This document shows positions 8,974 through 20,505 of a DNA stretch of 64,000 bases, piece after piece (within the stretch, counting starts at the first letter, position 1; every line of letters begins with the position of its first letter). The stretch is from positions 62,001 through 126,000 of the forward strand of contig NZ_JANTHX010000003.1 in NCBI RefSeq assembly GCF_024752305.1, written 5' to 3'. A program made the translations under genes and the position numbers. The notes under the pieces are model-generated. The model was not told the DNA's origin, did not search any database, and worked only from the letters and a program-made list of their open reading frames with translations. This DNA comes from Protaetiibacter mangrovi (lineage in GTDB: Bacteria; Actinomycetota; Actinomycetes; Actinomycetales; Microbacteriaceae).

Positions 8974-10467
8974 CTACGCCTCTGCGAGGTCCGCCGTCAG
9001 GGTCAGCAGGGTGCGCACGGCGACCGCGCTCGGTCCCTTGCCGACCGGACCGTAGGGGCTTCCGGAGTTGTACGCGGGGCCCGCGATGTCGAGATGCGCC
9101 CATCCGATCCGGGCTCCGGGACCCTCTCCACCGGCCTCGCCGACGAAGGTCCGGAGGAAGTGCCCGGCCAGCATCATGCCGCCGGCGGTGTGCCCCGGCT
9201 TGGCGTTGGCGATGTCGGCGACATCGGAGTCGAGCACCGCGCGGAGCTCGCCGGGGAGCGGCATCGCCCACATCGCCTCGTCGGTGGTCTTCGCGGCCGC
9301 GACGACCCGGGCGACGGCGTCGTCGTCCCCCATCACGCCGGTGGTGCGGTCGCCGAGGGCGACGCGGGCGGCACCCGTGAGGGTCGCGACGTCCACCAGC
9401 AGGTCGGGACGCTCGACGGCGGCGGCCGCCAGACCGTCCGCCAGCACGAGGCGGCCCTCGGCATCGGTGTTCGTGACCTCGACGGTCGTGCCGTTCCACA
9501 TCCGCAGCACGTCACCCGGGCGAACCGCCGTGCCCGAGGGCATGTTCTCGGCGAGGCACAGCCACGCGGACACCCGCACCGGGAGCCCGCGGCGCGCGGC
9601 GTCGAGCACGACCGCGAGCGCGGTCGCGGCGCCGGTCATGTCGTACTTCATGGTCGGCATGGACGCCGGCGGCTTCAGCGAGAGCCCGCCGGAGTCGAAG
9701 GTGATGCCCTTCCCGACGACGGCGAGGTGCGCGGAGGCACCCGCGGGCACGTAGCGCACGACGACGAGGCGGGGTCCGCGGCTCGATCCGCTGCCGACGC
9801 CCAGGATGCCGCCATAGCCCTGCTCCGCGAGCTGCTCCGGCTCGAGCACCTCGAGCTCGACCGGCAAACCCGCGGCGAGGGATCGGGCCCGCTCGACGAA
9901 GGTCTCCGGGTACAGATCCGACGCGGGCTCGTTGACCAGGTCGCGCACGAGATGGGTGGCCAGCGCCGTCGCGCGGGCGTCCGCGATCACCGCGTCGGCC
10001 TCGACGACCCCGGGCGCGACGGCGACGATCCGGCTCGGCGGCAGCTTCCCCGCGGGGTCGATCGTCGTGCGGTAGGCCAGATAAGCGTAGGCGCCCGTCG
10101 CCGCACCCTCGAGCACGGCGACGACGTCGTCGTCTCCCGCGGTCGGCAGCGCCAGCGCGATCGACCCGAGCCCGCTCGTCAGCCGCCCGACCGTCCCGGC
10201 GGCCGAGCGGAGAGCTGCGCGCCCGGCATCGGCTCCGAGACCCACGAACGCGACCGGCGTCGCGGTGCCGGGGAGCAGGGGCCCGCGCCGGAACTCGTCG
10301 GACGCGCCGGTGACCCCGAGCGGGGCGAGCAGCTGCTGGAGGTCGTCCGGGGCGCCCGGCACCGCGATCCGCGGTCCGTCGGGTCCGCGCGTGACGCCGA
10401 TGACGAGGAGGGACGCCTCCACCTCGGTCAGAGGTGCGGTCGTGACGGAGAGCTCGGGGACTGCCAT
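8974..10467 (-). CDS. pepA: Leucyl aminopeptidase (M17)
   Basis: Cytosolic di-metal aminopeptidase that trims N-terminal residues from peptides. The 497-residue product carries the M17 motifs: VGKGITFDSGG (metal-binding Lys and Asp) and the signature NTDAEGRL, with a shorter N-terminal macro-like domain before about residue 170. Length fits the family. The start is ATG 10467 (MAVPELSV). In mycobacteria pepB is also beside the sucB/lip genes. Some M17 enzymes also bind DNA; nothing here shows that. Confidence 0.95.
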   Translation of the reverse strand: MAVPELSVTTAPLTEVEASLLVIGVTRGPDGPRIAVPGAPDDLQQLLAPLGVTGASDEFRRGPLLPGTATPVAFVGLGADAGRAALRSAAGTVGRLTSGLGSIALALPTAGDDDVVAVLEGAATGAYAYLAYRTTIDPAGKLPPSRIVAVAPGVVEADAVIADARATALATHLVRDLVNEPASDLYPETFVERARSLAAGLPVELEVLEPEQLAEQGYGGILGVGSGSSRGPRLVVVRYVPAGASAHLAVVGKGITFDSGGLSLKPPASMPTMKYDMTGAATALAVVLDAARRGLPVRVSAWLCLAENMPSGTAVRPGDVLRMWNGTTVEVTNTDAEGRLVLADGLAAAAVERPDLLVDVATLTGAARVALGDRTTGVMGDDDAVARVVAAAKTTDEAMWAMPLPGELRAVLDSDVADIANAKPGHTAGGMMLAGHFLRTFVGEAGGEGPGARIGWAHLDIAGPAYNSGSPYGPVGKGPSAVAVRTLLTLTADLAEA

Positions 10468-10569
10468 GCGGCCAGGGTAACGGCCCGCGGCTCGGGCGTT
10501 CGCTGTGAGCGTGCCCGTGACGCGCGCCCGTCCGGCGCCGCCCGATGGCCGACTCGTAGACTCGGGCCC

Positions 10570-11481
10570 ATGGACGCGAACCCGCTGTACGAGGTGATCG
10601 GCGACGTCTCCGACGTGCCGGCCGGACTCCACCTCGTGGCCGGGTTGACGGGCTTCACCGACTCGGGCTCCGCGGTCTCGCAGATCACCGAGGTGCTGCG
10701 CGACATGCCCGTGGTGCGCGACCTCGTCGTCTTCGACAACGATCTGCTGCTCGACTACCGCGCCCGGCGCCCCGTCATGTACTTCGACGAGGACCACCTC
10801 TCCTCCTACGAGCCGTCGCGGTTGGTGCTCTCGCTCGTCGAGGACGAGCTGCACCGTCCGTTCCTGCTGCTGAGCGGATACGAGCCGGACTTCCGGTGGG
10901 AGGCCTTCACCGCGGCCGTGCTCGAGCTCGTCGAGAGCTTCGCGGTCGCCGACACGACGTGGATCCACGCCATCCCCATGCCGACGCCGCACACCCGTCC
11001 GATCGGGGTGACGGTGAGCGGCAACCGCAGCGAGCTGATCGAGGCGTACTCGGTCTGGCGCCCGCGCACCCAGGTTCCGGGCAACGCCCTGCACCTGCTG
11101 GAGTACCGACTGCAGGAGTCCGGGCATCCGACCGCGGGCTTCGTGATGCTGATCCCGCACTACCTCGCCGACACCGAGTACCCGCTCGCGGCGGTCGCGG
11201 CCCTCGAGAGCATCAGCGCCTCGACCGGGCTGATCTTCCCGAGCGACGAGCTGCGGGAGCAGGGGCGCGAGTTCATCCAGAAGGTCGAGGAGCAGGTCGC
11301 CGGCAACCCGGAGCTCGAGCGGCTCGTGCAGACCCTCGAACAGCGCCACGACAGCTATATGGAGGAGAACCCGCTTCCCTCGCCGCTCGTCGACGTCGAC
11401 GGCGAGCTGCCGAGCGCCGACACGATCGCGGCCGAGCTGGAGCGCTTCCTCGCCTCGCGTCGTGACGAGCCCCGGGCCTGA
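10570..11481 (+). CDS. PAC2 family protein (proteasome-assembly-chaperone-like)
   Basis: A 303-residue cytosolic protein of the PAC2 fold, recognisable from LHLVAGLTGFTDSGSAVSQITEVL, the central LLLSGYEPDFRWEAF and AFVMLIPHYLADTEYPLAA-type segments. Homologues are widespread in actinobacteria but the function is not established; eukaryotic PAC2 helps proteasome assembly. The C-terminal ~80 residues are acidic and helical. The start is ATG 10570. It is followed closely by the MFS gene (19-base gap), suggesting an operon. Confidence 0.88.
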   Translation: MDANPLYEVIGDVSDVPAGLHLVAGLTGFTDSGSAVSQITEVLRDMPVVRDLVVFDNDLLLDYRARRPVMYFDEDHLSSYEPSRLVLSLVEDELHRPFLLLSGYEPDFRWEAFTAAVLELVESFAVADTTWIHAIPMPTPHTRPIGVTVSGNRSELIEAYSVWRPRTQVPGNALHLLEYRLQESGHPTAGFVMLIPHYLADTEYPLAAVAALESISASTGLIFPSDELREQGREFIQKVEEQVAGNPELERLVQTLEQRHDSYMEENPLPSPLVDVDGELPSADTIAAELERFLASRRDEPRA

Positions 11482-11500
11482 CCGCCCGTAGCCTGGGCGC

Positions 11501-12844
11501 GTGAACTCGCTCCGCGCCTGGCTCGTCTTCGGGGGCGCGGCGTTCGCCTACCTGGTGGGCGTTCTGCAGCGCACCTCGTTCGGCGTCGCGGGCGTGGATG
11601 CGACCGACCGCTTCGCCGTCAACGCCGCCGTGATCTCGACCGTCGCGGTGGTGCAGATCGTGGTGTACGCGATGCTGCAGATCCCCGTGGGCGTGCTGGC
11701 CGACCGCATCGGGGCTCCCGTGCTGATAGTCGCGGGTGCCGTGGTGATGGCCGTCGGGCAGGGCCTGCTCGCCGTCTCCGGGGGCATCGGGGTCGCGGTC
11801 GTCGCACGTGTGCTCGTGGGCATCGGCGACGCGGCCACCTTCGTCAGCGTCATCCGGCTGCTGCCGAGCTGGTTCTCGGGGCGGATCCTCCCGCAGCTGT
11901 CGCAGTGGGTCGGCATGACCGGGCAGCTCGGGCAGATCGTGTCGGCGTTCCCGTTCGCTCTGCTGCTGCACCTGCAGGGGTGGACGCCCGCGTTCCTGGC
12001 GGCCGCGGCGGCCTCGGCCCTCGCAGCGGTCGTCGCCCTCGCGGTGGTGCGCCGCGGGACGCCCGCGGTGACGACCTCGGAGCTGCGCGTCGTCGATCCC
12101 GCCGAGCGCGGGCTGCGCGCCAGCGTGACACGCCCGGGGACCCAGCTCGGGTTCTGGGCGCACCTCCTCGCCGGGACGGTGCCGACCATGCTCGGCATCC
12201 TGTGGGGATACCCGTTCCTCACGGCGGGCCTCGGCTACGACCCGGCCACGGCATCCGGCGTGTTCACGCTCATGGTCGTGGGCACGCTCGTGTCGGGGCC
12301 GATCGTCGGTCTGCTGATCGCGCGCCACCCGCTGCGACGCAGCGACCTCGTGCTGGCGATCACCTGGGGGATGTTCGCGATCTGGGCGGTCGTGCTGCTC
12401 TGGCAGCCCGCCCCGCCGCTGTGGCTGGTGTCCATCTTCTTCCTGAGCGTCGGCGTGTGCGGCCCCGCCTCGCTCATCGGCCTCGACGTGGCCCGGAGCT
12501 CGAACCCCCGCCACGCCCACGGTTCGGCGACGGGGATCGCCAACTCGGGCGGATTCGTGGGGGGTTTCGTCACGATGCTGCTCGTCGGGGTCGTGCTCGA
12601 CCTGAGCGACGGGTGGCGGGTCGCCGCCGGGTCGTCGTCGTCGGCGCTGTACAGCCTCGAGGGTTTCCGGGTCGCCTTCCTCGTGCCGTACCTGGTCGCG
12701 GTGGTCGGAACGGTCGGTCTGCTGTGGAAGCGCCGGCATACGCGGCGTCGGCTCTACGAGGAGGAGGGAATACTCGTGGCCCCCTTGTGGGTTGCATTGT
12801 TCCGTGCACGCGGCAGGAAGCGCCCTCCGCGTGTGCGAGAATGA
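11501..12844 (+). CDS. Major facilitator superfamily transporter
   Basis: About 12 membrane segments over 447 residues. The MFS signature [16 protein letters not shown] lies between helices 2 and 3, and [17 protein letters not shown] marks the equivalent inter-lobe loop of the second half. The substrate cannot be read from sequence. The start is GTG 11501. It follows the PAC2 gene on the same strand; sigA is downstream after 131 bases. Confidence 0.9.
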   Translation: MNSLRAWLVFGGAAFAYLVGVLQRTSFGVAGVDATDRFAVNAAVISTVAVVQIVVYAMLQIPVGVLADRIGAPVLIVAGAVVMAVGQGLLAVSGGIGVAVVARVLVGIGDAATFVSVIRLLPSWFSGRILPQLSQWVGMTGQLGQIVSAFPFALLLHLQGWTPAFLAAAAASALAAVVALAVVRRGTPAVTTSELRVVDPAERGLRASVTRPGTQLGFWAHLLAGTVPTMLGILWGYPFLTAGLGYDPATASGVFTLMVVGTLVSGPIVGLLIARHPLRRSDLVLAITWGMFAIWAVVLLWQPAPPLWLVSIFFLSVGVCGPASLIGLDVARSSNPRHAHGSATGIANSGGFVGGFVTMLLVGVVLDLSDGWRVAAGSSSSALYSLEGFRVAFLVPYLVAVVGTVGLLWKRRHTRRRLYEEEGILVAPLWVALFRARGRKRPPRVRE

Positions 12845-12975
12845 GAAACCGAGACCCGGTCGAATCCCCGTCTCGTGCAGCTGACGCAGGAGTGATCCGG
12901 CGGCGGAGGCGCGGGGGACTTGACACGGGTCTACGTACTGCCCAGACGCACCTCCCACCCGCGAAAGGGGTCAGC

Positions 12976-14400
<1,425 letters not shown>

Positions 14401-14407
14401 GCCGAGA

Positions 14408-15130
14408 GTGGACGTCCCCTACGACGAGAACCGCACGAGGCCGCGCGAGGTCGAGGTGGACGGCGTGCGCTACGAGCGCCTGCCGATCAAGACCCACGTG
14501 GTGCTGCCGGGGGAGAGCCTCGACGCCGTGATCGAGCGCTACGCCCTCGGCGAGCTGCGCGACGGCGACTGGCTGTTCATGACCGAGAAGATGGTCGCCG
14601 GCTCCCAGGGCCGCGCCTATCCGGTGGCGGAGGTGCACCCGCGGCCACTCGCCGTCTGGCTCTCGAAGCGCGTCGTGCGCACGCCGTGGGGCATCGGGCT
14701 CGGCATCCCGGAGACCATGGAGATGGCCATCCGCGAGGTCGGCACGCTGCGGATCCTGTTCGCCGCGGGCGTGTCCGTGGTGTCCAAGAAGGTCTTCCGG
14801 CGCTCGGGCGACTTCTACCGGATCGCCGGCCCGAAGGCGCGCGGCATCGACGGTCCGGGCTACCCGACCATCCCGCCGTACGACGAGATGGTGGTGCTCA
14901 CCGCGGCGAAGCCGAAGCAGACCTCGGAGCACGTGCGCGACGTGATATCGGCGGCCGGCGTCCGCGCCGACGTGCTGCTGGTCGACATCAACGACATCGG
15001 CGGGAACGTGCTCGGCTCCACGCTGACCCGCGAGCAGGAGAAGCTCGTGGCGCGCATCCTCCAGGACAACCCGATCGGGCAGGGGCACGAGTCCACGCCG
15101 CTCGGCGTCATCCGGCGCGCGACCCGCTGA
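14408..15130 (+). CDS. CofE-like (coenzyme F420-0:L-glutamate ligase family) protein
   Basis: The 240-residue product matches the F420:gamma-glutamyl ligase fold: KTHVVLPGESLDAVIERY, DWLFMTEKMVAGSQGR, a GIDGPGYPTIPPYDEMVVLTA stretch, and VDINDIGGNVLGSTL. True CofE adds glutamate to F420-0 using GTP. No other F420 biosynthesis gene is in the window, so this may be a family member with another substrate. The start is GTG 14408, only 8 bases after sigA, so it is probably co-transcribed with it. Confidence 0.82.
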   Translation: MDVPYDENRTRPREVEVDGVRYERLPIKTHVVLPGESLDAVIERYALGELRDGDWLFMTEKMVAGSQGRAYPVAEVHPRPLAVWLSKRVVRTPWGIGLGIPETMEMAIREVGTLRILFAAGVSVVSKKVFRRSGDFYRIAGPKARGIDGPGYPTIPPYDEMVVLTAAKPKQTSEHVRDVISAAGVRADVLLVDINDIGGNVLGSTLTREQEKLVARILQDNPIGQGHESTPLGVIRRATR

Positions 15131-15169
15131 CCCGGTAGCCGCGCGGCGGCACATCGCGATCCCGTCGCG

Positions 15170-16234
15170 TCACTCCGCGAACACGCGGGGGATGCGCGCC
15201 GACATGCGCGCGAGGATCTCGTCGCCGATCGTGCCCGCCCAGCGCGCCCAGTCCTCGACGGTCGGCTCGCCGGCGTCGCCGGGGCCGTAGACGATCGCCG
15301 TGTCGCCGAGGGCGAACTCGGCCGAGGTCTCGACCGCGAGGGCGTCGACGCCCACCTCGACCACGCGCGCGCGCCGTCCGCCGAGCAACACCTCGGCCCC
15401 GGACCCCGACGGCCCGAGCACGGCGGGGGGCAGGCCGTCCGCCGATCCCACGTCGAGGAGTGCGCGTCCGTCGTCGACGGCGACCACCTCGGCCGTGAGG
15501 GTCGCGGTGCCGCGCAAGCCCAGCCCGGGACCGTCGACGTCGTCGAACGGCGAGACGCCGTACGCGGCGATCCCGAAGCGGACCAGGTCGAGACGGGCCT
15601 CCGGCTCACGGATGCCCGCCGAGCTCGCGGCGAGATGCAGCAGGGGCCGGTCGGCGCCGTCCAGCGGAACCCCGAGCCCGGCCGCGACGGCGACCGCGGC
15701 ACGGAACTCCGCGAGGGCGACCGCATCCGCCTCGGCGCCGGCATCCGCGAGATGCGACCAGAGCCCCGCGATCCGCACGCGACCACGCGCCTGCTCCTCG
15801 AGCGCCGCGGAGACGAGAGCGGGCCACTCCTCGGCGGAGGCGCCGTTGCGATGCAAGCCGGTGTCGATCTTCAGGTGGACGGCGGCGACTCCGGGGCCGG
15901 CCGCCGCGGCGATCCGCTCGAGCTCCGGCCGGGAGGAGACCCCGAGGTCGATCTCGTGTTCGATCGCCGCCCGGAAGTCGGTCTCGACGCCGTGCAGCCA
16001 GGCGAACAGCGGAGCCCGGATGCCGGCCTCCCGAAGGGACAGCGCCGCGGGTACCTCCAGCACCGCGAGCGAGTCCGCTCCCGCCGCGAGGCCCGCCCGC
16101 GCGACCGGGAGCATCCCGTGCCCGTAGGCGTCCGCCTTCACGGCCAGCATGGTGCGCGCGGGGGCGGCGATCGCCGCCAGCCGTGCCACGTTCGCGCGCA
16201 CGGCGGGCAGGTGGATGGTGAGCGCGGCGGTCAT
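15170..16234 (-). CDS. Alanine-racemase family protein, PLP-barrel half (lacks catalytic Tyr loop)
   Basis: Alanine racemase makes D-Ala for peptidoglycan; its active site uses a PLP-bound Lys of one subunit and a Tyr of the partner. This 354-residue protein keeps the whole N-terminal barrel: Lys33 in AVKADAYGHG, KIDTGLHRNG, WSHLADAG, HLAASSAGI and RFGIAAYGVSP. In the C-terminal domain the segment that should hold the VSYG catalytic-Tyr motif is missing (AVVAVDDG runs straight into RALLDVGSADG), the Met of the Met-Asp pair is Val, and the late PLP-contact Tyr (TIPYEIL in the family) is Asp (TIGDEIL). It overlaps the upstream partner gene by 4 bases (ATGA). Alone it is unlikely to be a normal racemase; together with the partner all catalytic residues are present. 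Confidence 0.88.
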   Translation of the reverse strand: MTAALTIHLPAVRANVARLAAIAAPARTMLAVKADAYGHGMLPVARAGLAAGADSLAVLEVPAALSLREAGIRAPLFAWLHGVETDFRAAIEHEIDLGVSSRPELERIAAAAGPGVAAVHLKIDTGLHRNGASAEEWPALVSAALEEQARGRVRIAGLWSHLADAGAEADAVALAEFRAAVAVAAGLGVPLDGADRPLLHLAASSAGIREPEARLDLVRFGIAAYGVSPFDDVDGPGLGLRGTATLTAEVVAVDDGRALLDVGSADGLPPAVLGPSGSGAEVLLGGRRARVVEVGVDALAVETSAEFALGDTAIVYGPGDAGEPTVEDWARWAGTIGDEILARMSARIPRVFAE

Positions 16235-16908
16235 CGCACCACCCGTTCGATCCGGGCGCCGAGGCCGGCGGTGAGGGCGAGCGCGGGTCGCTCGGTCCAG
16301 GCCGCCCACTCGCCGGCAGAGGGCTCGCCGCGTGCGGGATCTCCGAGCAGCACCACCTCGCCGCCGGGGGCCGGGGCGTCGTCTCCGAGGTCGACGACGA
16401 ACTGGTCCATGGCGATGCGTCCGATCAGCGGGCGGCGCACGCCGTCGATCGCCACGGCGGCGCGATTGGAGGCGAGGCGCGGCACCCCGTCGGCATAGCC
16501 GAGCCCGACGAGCCCGAGAACCGTGGGGCGCTCGGTGCGATGGGTGTAGCCGTAGGAGACCCCGGAGCCGGCGGGCACGTGCTTCACGGCGACGAGCTCG
16601 CCGAGCAGGGTGAGCACCGGGCGGCCTCCGGAGATCCCGTACACGGCCCGGGCTGCGGTGTCGCCGTCACCCGTGCGCCCGACGGCGACGTCGGCCATCC
16701 CGCCGGCGCGCGCCACGGCGGCGTCCCGCTCGTCGCTCACGCGTGCGCGCGAGACGCCCATGCGCGCCGCGAGCGGGGCCACCAGGGCGACGCCGTGGCC
16801 GTAGGCGTCGGCACGCAGGTCGATGACATCGGAGCCCAGCTCGCGCAGGTTGTCGGCGAGTGCCTCGAGATCGATGAGGGCGCGCCGACGCAGCCCGGGA
16901 AGCGGCAC
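16231..16908 (-). CDS. Alanine-racemase C-terminal-domain protein, Tyr half (barrel lost, Lys replaced by Arg)
   Basis: The 225-residue protein has a short N-terminal remnant with LRADAYGHG, where the PLP lysine is Arg32 (codon CGT, 16813-16815). About 50 residues then replace the ~180 residues of barrel normally found before YGIS. From there on a complete C-terminal beta domain follows: GSGVSYGYTH (catalytic-type Tyr119), LGYADGVPR and IGRIAMDQFVVDL (Met167-Asp168, substrate-side pair). The GTG start at 16908 is 8 bases after the DUF7455 stop; the stop overlaps the start of the barrel-half gene. The intact frame and coupling argue against a pseudogene. I infer a subunit of a split racemase. 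Confidence 0.85.
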   Translation of the reverse strand: MPLPGLRRRALIDLEALADNLRELGSDVIDLRADAYGHGVALVAPLAARMGVSRARVSDERDAAVARAGGMADVAVGRTGDGDTAARAVYGISGGRPVLTLLGELVAVKHVPAGSGVSYGYTHRTERPTVLGLVGLGYADGVPRLASNRAAVAIDGVRRPLIGRIAMDQFVVDLGDDAPAPGGEVVLLGDPARGEPSAGEWAAWTERPALALTAGLGARIERVVR

Positions 16909-16916
16909 CGCAGAGG

Positions 16917-17144
16917 TCAGCCGGCGACCGACTCCGCGAGCCGGTCCGACTCGTCGTGCCATTCGAGGGCGGTCTCGATGAGCTTCGGCTTGTACTCGGC
17001 GCCGTGGTGGGCGCAGAACAGCAGTTCGCCGGAGGCGAGGGTCACCCGGACGTAGGCCTGGGCGCCGCACATGTCGCAGCGATCGAGCGCAGTCAGGGCG
17101 GGACGCTCCAGCTCGACGGTGTCGTCGGTCGTGATCTGTGACAT
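16917..17144 (-). CDS. DUF7455 small zinc-ribbon-like protein
   Basis: A 75-residue protein with LDRCDMCGAQAYVRV and LLFCAHHGAEY, giving a CxxC...CxHH-like metal site of the zinc-ribbon type seen in this actinobacterial family. Function unknown. The ATG at 17144 is used because GGGAGGAG lies just before it; an in-frame ATG at 17195 would put that site inside the gene. It heads the operon with the two racemase-half genes and is divergent from parE. Confidence 0.9.
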   Translation of the reverse strand: MSQITTDDTVELERPALTALDRCDMCGAQAYVRVTLASGELLFCAHHGAEYKPKLIETALEWHDESDRLAESVAG

Positions 17145-17308
17145 GTCCTGCTCCTCCCTCGGGTCGCGGTGTGGTGCGTTGATCCATGTAAGCACGACGA
17201 AGCTGGATGTTCCGGATGGCGAGGGGGTATTTCGCCCGTGGCGTATCCCCAGTGCTGGGCACGGGGTGGCTCCCGGGGCCCGGCGCGGCGCGCGGTTAGG
17301 CTCGTGCG

Positions 17309-19381
<2,073 letters not shown>

Positions 19382-19445
19382 CCCGCCTCTTGTCCGGCCG
19401 GTCGCGAACCGCGATCCTGGCTCCGGGGGAGAGAGCGAGGCGGCC

Positions 19446-20501
19446 ATGTCCGCGACCACCGACGAGATCGCTGGGCGCATCTTCGATGCGGCCCTCGGCA
19501 CCGCGGACCTGCTGAGCGTCTACCTGGGCGATCGGCTGGGCTACTACCGGGCACTGGTCGAGATCGGCCCCGCCGGTCCTGGCGAGCTGGCGGCCGCGAC
19601 GGGCACCGCAGAGCGCTACGCGCGCGAGTGGCTCGAGCAGCAGGCGACGACCGGGCTCCTCGAACACGAGGGGCGGGGCGCAGACGCCCGCTACACGATC
19701 GGGACCGGCGCGGCCGAGGTGCTCACCGATACGTCGTCCCTCGACTATCTGGCGCCTCTCGCGCGGATGCTCGCTGCCGCCGCGGTGCAGCTGCCCGCCC
19801 TGCTGGAGGCCTACCGAACGGGCGGGGGCGTCTCGTGGGATCAACTGGGTCCCGACGCGCGGGAGTCGCAGGCCGATATGAACCGGCCATGGTTCGAGCG
19901 GCGGCTGGCACCGTCCCTGGCCTCGGTGCCCGAGCTGCACGACCTCCTCGGGCGCGCGGGCGCTCGGATCGCGGACGTCGGGTGCGGCGCCGGCTGGTCC
20001 ACCCTCGCGCTCGCCCGCGCCTACCCGGGCGCGACCGTGGTCGGCATCGACGTCGACGAACCCTCCGTCGAGGCGGCGCGCGCGAGCGCCGTCCGGTTCG
20101 GCCTCGACGATCGGGTCGAGTTCCGCCACGCCGACGGTGGTGGTGTCGACGACGAGTTCGACGTCGCCTTCGTCTTCGAGGCGCTGCACGACATGCCCCG
20201 CCCGGTCGAGGTGCTCTCGGCGCTCCGGCGCGCGGTGCGCGATGACGGTGCCGTGGTGATCGTGGACGAGGCGGTCGCCGACGAGCTCACGCCCGGAGAC
20301 GGCGTCGAGCGGATCATGTACGGATTCAGCCTGCTGGTGTGCCTGCCCGACGGGATGTCGAGCCCGCACTCTGTCGGCACCGGTACCGTCATGCGCCGGG
20401 CGGTCCTCGAGCGCTACGCGAGAGAGGCGGGCTTCACAGCGGTCGAGCAGCTCCCCATCGAGGGGTTCGGGCTGCTTCGTTTCTCCCGGTTGCGTCCTTA
20501 G
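19446..20501 (+). CDS. Class I SAM-dependent methyltransferase with N-terminal winged helix
   Basis: A 351-residue product. The N-terminal ~100 residues look like the winged-helix dimerisation region of O-methyltransferase-type enzymes (LGYYRALVEIGPAGPGELAAATGTAERYAREWLE). The C-terminal Rossmann domain shows the SAM motif ADVGCGAGWSTLALARAYP, the acidic motif II VVGIDVDEPSVEAAR, and AFVFEALHDMPRPVEVL. This arrangement resembles mycobacterial Rv2258c-type methyltransferases; the substrate is unknown. It sits between parE and parC, ending 4 bases before the convergent parC stop. Confidence 0.88.
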   Translation: MSATTDEIAGRIFDAALGTADLLSVYLGDRLGYYRALVEIGPAGPGELAAATGTAERYAREWLEQQATTGLLEHEGRGADARYTIGTGAAEVLTDTSSLDYLAPLARMLAAAAVQLPALLEAYRTGGGVSWDQLGPDARESQADMNRPWFERRLAPSLASVPELHDLLGRAGARIADVGCGAGWSTLALARAYPGATVVGIDVDEPSVEAARASAVRFGLDDRVEFRHADGGGVDDEFDVAFVFEALHDMPRPVEVLSALRRAVRDDGAVVIVDEAVADELTPGDGVERIMYGFSLLVCLPDGMSSPHSVGTGTVMRRAVLERYAREAGFTAVEQLPIEGFGLLRFSRLRP

Positions 20502-20505
20502 CGCC

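Noticed and set aside
12920-12948. A sigA promoter from the perfect TTGACA at 12920-12925
   Set aside because: No acceptable -10 element is found at 16-19 bases; I cannot support a promoter call.
16909-17262. Upstream extension of the Tyr-half racemase to include a full barrel
   Set aside because: The in-frame sequence overlaps the DUF7455 gene in another frame and does not encode barrel motifs; the barrel is truly missing.
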